This document shows, in pieces, positions 1 through 6,043 of a stretch of 8,098 bases of DNA; position 1 is the first letter of the stretch; each line of letters begins with the position of its first letter. The notes under the pieces are model-generated. The model worked only from the letters and a program-made list of their open reading frames with translations. It did no database searches and was not told the origin of the DNA. The stretch comes from JANYIP01 sp031394045 (GTDB lineage: Bacteria; Actinomycetota; Actinomycetes; Prado026). The position numbers were made by a program, and so were the translations under genes. The stretch covers positions 1 through 8,098 of the forward strand of contig JANMWN010000269.1 in the NCBI GenBank assembly GCA_031394045.1, in the 5' to 3' direction.

Positions 1-1
1 C

Positions 2-616
2 TCCACCGACGAGGTGTACGGCTCGATCGACGTCGGCCACTGGCCGGAGACGCACGGCCTGGCCCCCAACTCCCCGTACGCCGCGGCCAAGGCCTCCAGC
101 GACCTGTTCGCGCTGGCCTACGCGCGTACGCACGGGCTCGATGTCGTGGTCACGCGGTGCTCCAACAACTACGGGCCCTTCCAGTTCCCCGAGAAGGTCA
201 TCCCGCTGTTCGTGACGCGGCTGATCGACGGGGGCCGGGTGCCGCTGTACGGCGACGGGCTGAACGTCCGCGACTGGCTGCACGTCGACGACCACTGCCG
301 TGGCATCTCGCTCGTGCTCGCAGGTGGGCGGGCCGGCGAGGTCTACAACATCGGCGGCGGCACCGAGCTGTCGAACAAGGAACTCACGGGCATGCTGCTC
401 GAGGCGTGCGGAGCCGACTGGAGCAGCGTCGACCACGTCGAGGACCGCAAGGGCCACGACCGGCGCTACTCCGTCGACATCTCCAAGATCGCCGACGAGC
501 TCGGCTACCAGCCCGAGGTCCCGTTCGCGCAGGGGCTCACCGACGTCGTGCAGTGGTACTCCGACAACCGTGCCTGGTGGGAGCCGCTGCAGGCACGGGC
601 CGCCCTCACCCGGTGA
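2..616 (+). CDS. rmlB: dTDP-glucose 4,6-dehydratase, 5'-truncated by window edge
   Basis: This enzyme converts dTDP-glucose to dTDP-4-keto-6-deoxyglucose, the second step of dTDP-L-rhamnose synthesis, using tightly bound NAD in the cytoplasm. The frame is open from base 2 and begins STDEVYG, the family's catalytic Thr-Asp-Glu segment. The SDR YxxxK pair follows as Tyr (77-79) and Lys (89-91) in SPYAAAK. Further on are the very conserved NNYGPFQFPEKVIP, YGDGLNVRDWLHVDDH and YNIGGG segments of RmlB. About 205 codons are present of a family length near 330, so the Rossmann glycine motif and the true start lie upstream. The TGA stop (614-616) overlaps the start of rmlD by four bases (GTGA), which suggests translational coupling. 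Downstream rhamnan-type genes support the rhamnose role. Other NDP-hexose 4,6-dehydratases of this family are a minor alternative. Confidence 0.96.
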   Translation, partial: STDEVYGSIDVGHWPETHGLAPNSPYAAAKASSDLFALAYARTHGLDVVVTRCSNNYGPFQFPEKVIPLFVTRLIDGGRVPLYGDGLNVRDWLHVDDHCRGISLVLAGGRAGEVYNIGGGTELSNKELTGMLLEACGADWSSVDHVEDRKGHDRRYSVDISKIADELGYQPEVPFAQGLTDVVQWYSDNRAWWEPLQARAALTR

Positions 617-1482
617 GCTGGCTGGTCGTCGGCGCTGGAGGGATGCTCGGCACCGACCTGGTCGCCGCCCTCGGCGGACGTACGTTGACCGCCCTCACCC
701 GGGCCGAGCTCGACATCGCGGACGCCCGCGCTGTCCGGGCCGCCGTCGAGGGTCACGACATGGTGGTCAACGCGGCGGCATGGACGGCCGTCGACGACGC
801 CGAGTCCCGCGAGGGCGAGGCGTTCACCGTCAACGCCACCGGTGCGGCCAACCTCGCCCGCGCCTGCGCGGCCAGCGGAGCCGGCCTCGTGCAGGTCTCG
901 ACGGACTACGTCTTCGCCGGCGACGCGACGGTGCCGTACCCGGAGGACGCACCGACGGCGCCGCGCAGCGCCTACGGGCGTACCAAGCTGGCGGGTGAGT
1001 GGGCCGTGCGCGCGCTGCTGCCCGACCGGTCCTGGATCGTCCGGACCGCCTGGCTGTACGGCGCCAGCGGGCCGAGCTTCGTGGCCACGATGCGCCGGCT
1101 CGAGGGCGAGCGCGACACGGTCAGCGTCGTCGACGACCAGACCGGCCAGCCCACATGGACGATGGACCTCGCCGAACGTGTCGTCGCGATGGTCGAGGCG
1201 GGCTCTCCGGCCGGGATCTACCACGGCACCTCGAGCGGCTCGACGACCTGGCGCGGACTGGCCCAGCTGGTCTTCGAGCTCTGTGGCGCCGATCCTGCGC
1301 GGGTCGAGGCGACGACCACGGCGGCGTTCCCGCGCCCCGCGCCCCGCCCGGCCTGGTCGGTGCTGGGCCACGACGCCTGGTCGGCCACGGGGCTGGCCCC
1401 GATGCGGCCGTGGGACGAGGCGCTGCGCGCTGCCTGGCCGACGCTTCCCGCGCCGCCGGGAGCACCACGCGGGGTACGGTAA
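613..1482 (+). CDS. rmlD: dTDP-4-dehydrorhamnose reductase
   Basis: This is the last enzyme of dTDP-L-rhamnose synthesis. It reduces dTDP-4-keto-L-rhamnose with NAD(P)H. The 289-residue product matches the usual RmlD length. Visible motifs are the N-terminal nucleotide-binding GAGGMLG (residues 7-13), NAAAWTAVDDAE, VSTDYVF (Ser96, Thr97, Asp98), the catalytic YGRTK (Tyr121, Lys125), and RTAWLYG. I chose the GTG at 613 because it places the Rossmann strand at residue 3 and overlaps the rmlB stop as GTGA. The frame stays open upstream, but that part is a shadow of rmlB. There is no good Shine-Dalgarno site in front, so coupling to rmlB translation is likely. The C-terminal region is Pro/Arg rich and ends five bases before the next gene. 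The first and third steps (rmlA, rmlC) are not seen in this window. Confidence 0.95.
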   Translation: MSWLVVGAGGMLGTDLVAALGGRTLTALTRAELDIADARAVRAAVEGHDMVVNAAAWTAVDDAESREGEAFTVNATGAANLARACAASGAGLVQVSTDYVFAGDATVPYPEDAPTAPRSAYGRTKLAGEWAVRALLPDRSWIVRTAWLYGASGPSFVATMRRLEGERDTVSVVDDQTGQPTWTMDLAERVVAMVEAGSPAGIYHGTSSGSTTWRGLAQLVFELCGADPARVEATTTAAFPRPAPRPAWSVLGHDAWSATGLAPMRPWDEALRAAWPTLPAPPGAPRGVR

Positions 1483-1487
1483 CCGGC

Positions 1488-2447
1488 ATGCCTGCGACCG
1501 CCGCCGACGCCCGGCCGGACCTGCGTGTGTGCACCGTGTGCGGGGCGGTCTGCGACCGCTTCGGACCTGGACCGGGAGGGCACCGGCAGGACGCGTGCTG
1601 CCGTGCGTGCGGCGCCCTCGAGCGGCACCGCTTCCTGGTCCTGGTGGCCGCTGGGCTGGCCGCGGCGACCAAGGGCGAAGGCATCCTGCTCGACGTGGCC
1701 CCGATGAGCGCGACGGCACCGCTGCTCAAGGCGTCGGCGCTGGCCGGCTACCTCGCGATGGACTTCGACCCCAAGGCGGACAACCGGATCGTCGACGTCG
1801 TCGCGAGCCTGACGGACGCACCCGTACCCGACTCCAGCGTCGCCCTCCTGGTCTGCATGCACGTGCTAGAGCACATCCCCGACGACGCCGCGGCCATGCG
1901 CGAGATCGCCCGTGCGCTGTCGCCGGCCGGCATCGCGGTCATCCAGGTCCCCCACCGCAGCGGTATCCCCACCGACGAGGACCCCTCGGCCGGACCGGAC
2001 GAGCGGCTGCGCCGGTTCGGCCAGGCCGACCACGTCCGCTACTACGGGGACGACTTCGAGGACCGGTTGCGCGCGGCCGGGCTCATCGTCACCGTCATCA
2101 CCCCCGGCGACGTCGTCGAGCCCGGCGTGATGGGGCTGCTGGGGCTGCTGCCAGACGAGACCTTCTGGCTGTGCAGCCGGCCCGAGGGCGGCCCGGCCGA
2201 CCCCGCGGCGACCCTGCGGGCCGCGCTGCCGGACGCCTTCGCGGCGGTGCTCACCCGCAGCGCGGCCACCACGGCGAAGGAGCGGGCTCGGCTCGCGAAC
2301 GGCGGGGCCGCTTCGGGCCCGCTCCCTCCGAAGGGGCCAGCACCCACCGGCATGAAGTGGGTTCGGCAGAGCAACGCCTACCGGGTGGTCCGCCGCTCGC
2401 TACCTGGCCGGGCCGCTGCCAAGGCCGCGCGGTCCCTGCGGCGCTAG
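1488..2447 (+). CDS. Zinc-ribbon class I SAM-dependent methyltransferase
   Basis: A 319-residue methyltransferase of a type often found in surface-glycan clusters. Residues 15-41 form a four-cysteine knuckle, CTVC (15/18) and CRAC (38/41), with extra Cys22 and Cys37, followed by GALERHRF, a signature of this family. The Rossmann part begins near ILLDVAP (Asp69), where these enzymes carry an 'APE/APM'-type loop instead of the usual GxGxG. Next come AMDFDP and the post-motif MHVLEHIPDD (residues 124-133). Near residue 180, DHVRYYGDDF is also family-typical. The last 25 residues are strongly basic with SNAYRVVRR, resembling the tail of the second methyltransferase at 5109-6026. The ATG start lies five bases after the rmlD stop, and the preceding ribosome site is weak. 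The acceptor is unknown; O-methylation of a sugar in the glycan is an inference. Confidence 0.85.
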   Translation: MPATAADARPDLRVCTVCGAVCDRFGPGPGGHRQDACCRACGALERHRFLVLVAAGLAAATKGEGILLDVAPMSATAPLLKASALAGYLAMDFDPKADNRIVDVVASLTDAPVPDSSVALLVCMHVLEHIPDDAAAMREIARALSPAGIAVIQVPHRSGIPTDEDPSAGPDERLRRFGQADHVRYYGDDFEDRLRAAGLIVTVITPGDVVEPGVMGLLGLLPDETFWLCSRPEGGPADPAATLRAALPDAFAAVLTRSAATTAKERARLANGGAASGPLPPKGPAPTGMKWVRQSNAYRVVRRSLPGRAAAKAARSLRR

Positions 2448-2457
2448 GCCCCGCTTC

Positions 2458-3270
2458 GTGAGCACGCTCGCAGCATTCGCCCACTTCGACCCCGACGGCC
2501 TGGTGGCCCCGCACGTCGAACGCCACCTGCGCGAGCTCGCCACGGTCGCCGACCGGCTGGTCGTCGTCTCGACGGCGCCGCTGACCGAACGCTCACGGGC
2601 CACCCTGGCCGGGTACGGACGTCTGATCGAGCGCGAGAACGTGGGGTACGACTTCTGCAGCTGGCGGGCCGGGCTCCTCCCCGAGCTCACCAGCAGTACC
2701 CAGAGCTGGGACCGCGTCCTGATCAGCAACGACAGCTGCGTGGGGCCGCTGCTGCCCTACCAGCAGATCCTCGCCGAGATGTCGGCCTCCGGCGTCGACG
2801 TCTGGGGGGTCGCGCTCAGCCGCCAGTTCGAGCCGCACATCCAGTCGTTCTTCGTCTGCTTCGAGGCCCCGGTGGTCGGCTCGCCGTTCCTGCGCGCCTT
2901 CTGGAACGCCGTGACTCCGGTGGCCAACCGGTGGCTCGTGGTCAACCGCTACGAGCTCGGCCTCAGCCGGCTGATGCGTACGGCCGGCTTCACGCTCGGC
3001 TCGTACCTCGACCTGAAGACCGGGTCGCAGCCAGTCGAGGGCAACCCGATGATCGTGCACTGGGACAAGGCGCTGGACAGCGCGCTGCCGTTCGTCAAGG
3101 TCGAGGTCCTGCGCGACGACCCGGGCGGCTACGGCGCCGACACGATGCTGACCCGGTGCGAGGAGCGCTTCCCGGCGCAGTTCGAGGGCGTCCGCGAGTA
3201 CATCGAACGCACCCGCGCAGCCATCGCGATCGCCCGCGGCGGCTCGCCCGTCCACGAGGAGATCGGCTAG
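2458..3270 (+). CDS. RgpF-like rhamnan synthesis F family protein
   Basis: A 270-residue protein of the rhamnan synthesis F (RgpF) family, involved in assembling rhamnose-rich surface polysaccharides. Diagnostic segments are the N-terminal FAHFDPDGLVAPHV, the conserved NVGYDFCSWRAGL (61-73), LISNDS (Asp92), the QSFFVCF segment (129-135), YELGLSR (from Tyr165) and a late GNPMIVHWDKAL. It is a single-domain version, shorter than the streptococcal RgpF proteins, which are commonly over 500 residues. No signal peptide or membrane segment is evident, so cytoplasmic action on lipid-linked glycan is likely. The GTG start is the first possible start after the upstream in-frame stop; no clear Shine-Dalgarno site precedes it, and the gap to the methyltransferase gene is 10 bases. 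Its place after rmlB-rmlD fits use of dTDP-rhamnose. Whether it is itself a rhamnosyltransferase cannot be told from sequence alone. Confidence 0.88.
   Translation: MSTLAAFAHFDPDGLVAPHVERHLRELATVADRLVVVSTAPLTERSRATLAGYGRLIERENVGYDFCSWRAGLLPELTSSTQSWDRVLISNDSCVGPLLPYQQILAEMSASGVDVWGVALSRQFEPHIQSFFVCFEAPVVGSPFLRAFWNAVTPVANRWLVVNRYELGLSRLMRTAGFTLGSYLDLKTGSQPVEGNPMIVHWDKALDSALPFVKVEVLRDDPGGYGADTMLTRCEERFPAQFEGVREYIERTRAAIAIARGGSPVHEEIG
3256..3261 (+). promoter_or_regulatory. Ribosome binding site GAGGAG for the GTG start at 3270
   Basis: GAGGAG, eight bases before a GTG, lies inside the last codons of the RgpF-like gene. It is one of the best Shine-Dalgarno matches in the window. It decides the start of the next gene, whose frame is open far upstream. 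The RgpF-like stop and the new start share one base (TAGTG), an arrangement that favours re-initiation by the same ribosomes. Confidence 0.75.
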
Positions 3271-5009
3271 TGCGCCGGCCGAGCCTGGCCCCCCTGCGGG
3301 TCCGTGGCTTCCCGGTCGCGGACGGGAGGCCGCACGAGGCCGCGCCTGAGCAGCTGGTGCTGCGCTCCGGCGTGTTCGACCGCGCCTGGTACGAGCTCCA
3401 GGCGGAGCAGAGCTTTCCGCACGACCGGGCGGCGATCACCCACTACCTCGAGCGAGGACGGGTCTCCGGGCTGACGCCGTCCCCGCTGTTCGACCCTGCC
3501 TACCTCGACCCCACCGGTTGGCGGGCCGTCGAGCAGGACCCGCTGGTGAGCTACCTGTGCGGCGCCACCGGTGACCACGACCCGCACCCGCTGTTCAACG
3601 AGGTCAAGCAGCGCGCGCGGACCACGGCGATCCGCGCCGACCTGCCCGGGCTCGTGGGGTTCTTCGCGCTGGGGTCCTCGCGGCGCGCGCTGCTGTCGCT
3701 CGGCGGCGTGAGCTGGCCGGACGCCCGCCGGAGCATCGTCCGCTGCCTCGCGCTCGAGCCGGGCACCTGGCCGGCACCGCATCCGCTGCACCCCGATCCG
3801 GACCCCAGCCAGGTACCGCCCGAGGGCGCGCTCGTCAGCGTCGTCCTGCCCGTGCGCAACCGCCCCTTGCACGTACTCACCGCGATCGCGTCCGTGCAGA
3901 CTCAGACGTACCCCGGCTGGGAGCTGCTCGCCGTCGACGACGGGTCGACCGACGAGACCGGGGCCAACCTGGCGCTGCTGGCCGCCTCCGACCCGCGCAT
4001 CCGGGTGCTGGCCACACCGGCCGACGGACCGACCGGAGTGGCGGCCGCACGAAATGTCGGCATGGCGGCGGCCACTGGTTCCTACATCGCCTTCCTCGAC
4101 TCGGACTACCTCTGGGAACCGGGCCACCTCGAGGGCGCAGTGGCCGCGCTGCGGGCCGCGGCCACCTCGGCCGTCCAGACCCGGACCCGGCGGCGGATCG
4201 GCAAGGACTGGGTCGACGCGGGCCCGCCGCTGGACGCGAGCAGGTCCGAGGGCCGGCCGCGCGCCGACATCAACGGCCTGCTGGTCACCCGAGACCTGGC
4301 CGACGAAGCCGGCCCGTTCGACGAGGGGCTGGTCCGCGGGTGCGACCTCGACTGGTACTGGCGGGTGCAGGACCTAGGGCCGTTGGCGCGTACCGACGTG
4401 GCCTCGGCGCTGGAGCACGTGGACCCGTCCGTGACGACCAGCCTGTCGCGGACGCAGCCGTCCTGGTGGCTCGACGTCGCCTCCGCGCAGCACCTGGTCG
4501 ACTGGGAGCGGCTGCGGACCGCGGCGCGGCACCGGCCCCCAGGTGTGACGTTCGTCATCGCCGCGCGCTCGGAGCGGGGCCGGACGATCGATCGCGTCCG
4601 TGCGCTCAGGGAGCAGCACCCACCCGAGCAGGTCGAGGTCGTGGTGGTGTTCAGCGAGTCCGGCCCGCGAGCCGTCTGGAGCTCAGCGTTCACCGTGCTC
4701 GAGGCCAGGCTCGGGGCCACCGTCCTGCTGCACCCTGCTGCGACAACCGGTCCGAGCGCGATGACCCTGGTCGCCGGGACAGGCCGACGGCTGCTGGTGC
4801 TGGGGTCGGACGCGGCCGACCCAGCCGACGACCGCGCCAGGGTCGGGCGCGCCCTCGCGCACGTCGAAGGGCCGCCCGCCGAGGTCCAGCGCCAGCCGCG
4901 GCCGGAAACCTCCCGGCTCGGCCGGCTCGCCGCCGGGTGCACCGTCGTCAGCGCTGCGGACTACGCGGACCTCGACGGCTACGAGCCCGCCGCGTACGCG
5001 GGTGGGTGA
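3270..5009 (+). CDS. GT2 glycosyltransferase with degenerate, truncated second GT domain
   Basis: A 579-residue family 2 glycosyltransferase. Residues about 30-110 carry a conserved module, WYELQ (40-44), HYL (58-60) and PSPLFD (70-75), shared with the gene at 6044. The first GT2 domain (about 188-370) looks active: SVVLPVRN, DDGS (223-226), the metal-binding DSD (277-279) and CDLDW (358-362) in the acceptor position. From residue 426 a second GT2-like fold starts (TFVIAARSERGR), but DDGS is replaced by VVVFSESG. The segment before the metal site lacks the usual Asn-Gly pattern, and the metal site is reduced to LVLGSDAAD. The protein then ends at GYEPAAYAGG, exactly where its paralogue continues into the GWEDVDL motif. 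The GTG start is fixed by GAGGAG eight bases upstream and a one-base overlap with the RgpF-like gene. The likely role is sugar transfer from a nucleotide sugar to a lipid-linked surface glycan; donor and acceptor are unknown. Confidence 0.9.
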   Translation: MRRPSLAPLRVRGFPVADGRPHEAAPEQLVLRSGVFDRAWYELQAEQSFPHDRAAITHYLERGRVSGLTPSPLFDPAYLDPTGWRAVEQDPLVSYLCGATGDHDPHPLFNEVKQRARTTAIRADLPGLVGFFALGSSRRALLSLGGVSWPDARRSIVRCLALEPGTWPAPHPLHPDPDPSQVPPEGALVSVVLPVRNRPLHVLTAIASVQTQTYPGWELLAVDDGSTDETGANLALLAASDPRIRVLATPADGPTGVAAARNVGMAAATGSYIAFLDSDYLWEPGHLEGAVAALRAAATSAVQTRTRRRIGKDWVDAGPPLDASRSEGRPRADINGLLVTRDLADEAGPFDEGLVRGCDLDWYWRVQDLGPLARTDVASALEHVDPSVTTSLSRTQPSWWLDVASAQHLVDWERLRTAARHRPPGVTFVIAARSERGRTIDRVRALREQHPPEQVEVVVVFSESGPRAVWSSAFTVLEARLGATVLLHPAATTGPSAMTLVAGTGRRLLVLGSDAADPADDRARVGRALAHVEGPPAEVQRQPRPETSRLGRLAAGCTVVSAADYADLDGYEPAAYAGG

Positions 5010-5033
5010 CGGGGTGGGTGACGGGGTGGGTGG
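5000..5033 (+). repeat. 12-bp tandem repeat (about 2.8 copies) with G-quadruplex pattern
   Basis: The unit GGGTGGGTGACG occurs at 5000-5011 and 5012-5023, and a third partial copy, GGGTGGGTGG, at 5024-5033. It spans the stop codon of the upstream glycosyltransferase. Because the unit is four codons long, the TGA recurs in frame at 5019-5021, while the third copy has TGG there. The + strand shows six runs of three or four Gs separated by loops of 1, 4, 1, 4 and 1 bases, which satisfies the canonical G-quadruplex pattern (four runs suffice). Since this is the coding-strand sequence, the RNA could fold as well. More G runs continue to about 5060. A role in transcript stability, attenuation or polymerase slippage is inference. 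Confidence 0.85.
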
Positions 5034-5069
5034 CCAGAAGGGTGACCGGGAGGCAGGGCCTGGCTCGTC

Positions 5070-5075
5070 TAGACT
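5070..5075 (+). promoter_or_regulatory. Possible -10 box TAGACT before the second methyltransferase
   Basis: TAGACT fits the TANNNT form of actinobacterial housekeeping -10 boxes. It sits 33 bases before the ATG, in the only real intergenic gap of the window. Transcription would begin near 5082, leaving a short leader of about 27 bases. No convincing -35 box was found at 17-18 bases upstream; GGTGAC at 5041-5046 is too far away. The hexamer is part of the palindrome GTCTAGAC, so chance occurrence is possible. Confidence 0.35.
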
Positions 5076-5100
5076 CGGCAGCCTGTTCCGCCCCGCGATC

Positions 5101-5104
5101 GGAG
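5101..5104 (+). promoter_or_regulatory. Ribosome binding site GGAG for the ATG at 5109
   Basis: GGAG is followed by only four bases before the ATG, a shorter spacer than usual. No other start fits the beginning of the methyltransferase better, and the gene is separated from its upstream neighbour, so it needs its own initiation site. Confidence 0.5.
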
Positions 5105-5108
5105 TCCC

Positions 5109-6026
5109 ATGACCAGCACGGACGAGAGTGGCACCGCGCGTGCAGCCCGGCAGGTGGGCACGTCGTCGGAGGACTACGACGCGTACTACTACAGCCACTA
5201 CTCCGGCCCGACGTACGACGTCAACGAGCCGCACTGGATCCGCTTCTTCGGCGGCCTCGCCGACCGGCTGGTCTCGCTCCTCGAGCCGAAGACGTCCCTG
5301 GACGCCGGGTGTGCCAAGGGGATCCTGGTCGGCTCGCTGGTCGAACGCGGGGTGGACGCGCAGGGCATCGACGTCTCCGAGCACGCGATCGACAACGGCG
5401 ACCCGCGTGCGACCGGACGGCTGCGGGTCCAGGACCTGACCAAGCCGATCGAGGGCACGTACGACCTGGTCACCTGCATCGAGGTCATCGAGCACCTCTC
5501 TCCAGGCGATGCGGAGCTGGCCCTCGACAACCTGTGTGCGATCACGGACCGCATCGTCCTGACGACGACGCCGTTCGATCTGCGCGACGTCACTCACGTC
5601 AACGTTCGGCTGCCCCAGCACTGGGCCGCGATGATGGCCGAGCGCGGCTTCTTCCGCCGTGCCGACGTCGATATCACGTTCATCGCGCCCTGGGCCGTGA
5701 TGTTCCAGCGTGGCAACAAGACCGTCCGCGAGTCCGTCTTCGACTACGAGGCGGTCGTGTCCTGGGCGATGATCGAGGTCGCCGAGAAGCGTTCGCGTGG
5801 CCTAGAGCTCGCCCGCGAGCTGGCCAAGGCCGAGAAGCAGCTCGCGGCGCTCGGCTACGCACCTGACGGTTCGGCCGTCGGCGCCGGCGAGCTCGCGGCC
5901 GCCCGGGAGCGCGCCGCCAACGCCGAACGCAAGCTGCGTGCGGTCACCGCGTCCAAGACGTACAAGGTCGGACGTATCGTCACGTCCCCGCTGCGCGCGG
6001 TCCGCAACCTGCGCGGCAGCCGGTGA
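5109..6026 (+). CDS. Class I SAM-dependent methyltransferase with helical basic tail
   Basis: A 305-residue methyltransferase. After a variable N-terminus with an aromatic-rich YDAYYYSHY, the SAM-binding motif I is SLDAGCAKG (Asp65-Gly71). The ribose-binding acidic residue is Asp88 in GIDVSEHAI, and the post-motif is TCIEVIEHL (Glu125, Glu128, His129). From about residue 228 an alternating charged, Ala/Leu-rich stretch (AEKRSRGLELARELAKAEK, later AAARERAANAERKL) predicts a coiled coil. It is followed by a basic end, SKTYKVGRIV and SPLRAVRNLR. Tails of this kind are often found at the ends of surface-glycan glycosyltransferases, where membrane or partner binding is plausible but unproven. It is not closely similar to the zinc-ribbon methyltransferase upstream. 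It has its own ribosome site and perhaps its own promoter. The substrate is unknown; glycan O-methylation or capping is inferred from its place between two glycosyltransferases. Confidence 0.87.
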   Translation: MTSTDESGTARAARQVGTSSEDYDAYYYSHYSGPTYDVNEPHWIRFFGGLADRLVSLLEPKTSLDAGCAKGILVGSLVERGVDAQGIDVSEHAIDNGDPRATGRLRVQDLTKPIEGTYDLVTCIEVIEHLSPGDAELALDNLCAITDRIVLTTTPFDLRDVTHVNVRLPQHWAAMMAERGFFRRADVDITFIAPWAVMFQRGNKTVRESVFDYEAVVSWAMIEVAEKRSRGLELARELAKAEKQLAALGYAPDGSAVGAGELAAARERAANAERKLRAVTASKTYKVGRIVTSPLRAVRNLRGSR

Positions 6027-6043
6027 CGGGGGCGTAGCCCGCG

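Noticed and set aside
505..1719. Long open frame on the minus strand, about 400 codons
   Set aside because: It lies antisense to rmlD and the first methyltransferase, has an Arg/Pro/Gly-rich composition typical of shadow frames in high-G+C DNA, and shows no recognisable motif.
842..2461. Long + strand open frame across rmlD and the methyltransferase
   Set aside because: The translation is Arg/Pro-dominated and low in complexity, while the overlapping frames encode clear enzyme motifs.
3267..4127. Minus-strand open frame opposite the glycosyltransferase
   Set aside because: Its composition is typical of antisense shadows and there is no start context or domain; the + strand encodes an intact GT2 domain here.
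4341..4355. CDLDW in place of the usual ED acceptor-base motif in the first GT2 domain, considered as inactivation
   Set aside because: Asp-based variants such as DWD or DLDW are common in GT2 enzymes, and the other catalytic motifs of this domain are intact.
5067..5074. Palindrome GTCTAGAC in the intergenic gap, considered as an operator or terminator
   Set aside because: Perfect symmetry covers only eight bases, and the extended arms match poorly. There is no stem-loop long enough for a terminator and no T-run.
4340..5866. Long + strand open frame that bridges the gap at 5010-5108 and contains a repeated GWVT
   Set aside because: The GWVT repeat is only the translation of the 12-bp DNA repeat. 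The rest is Arg/Ala-rich shadow of the glycosyltransferase and methyltransferase frames.
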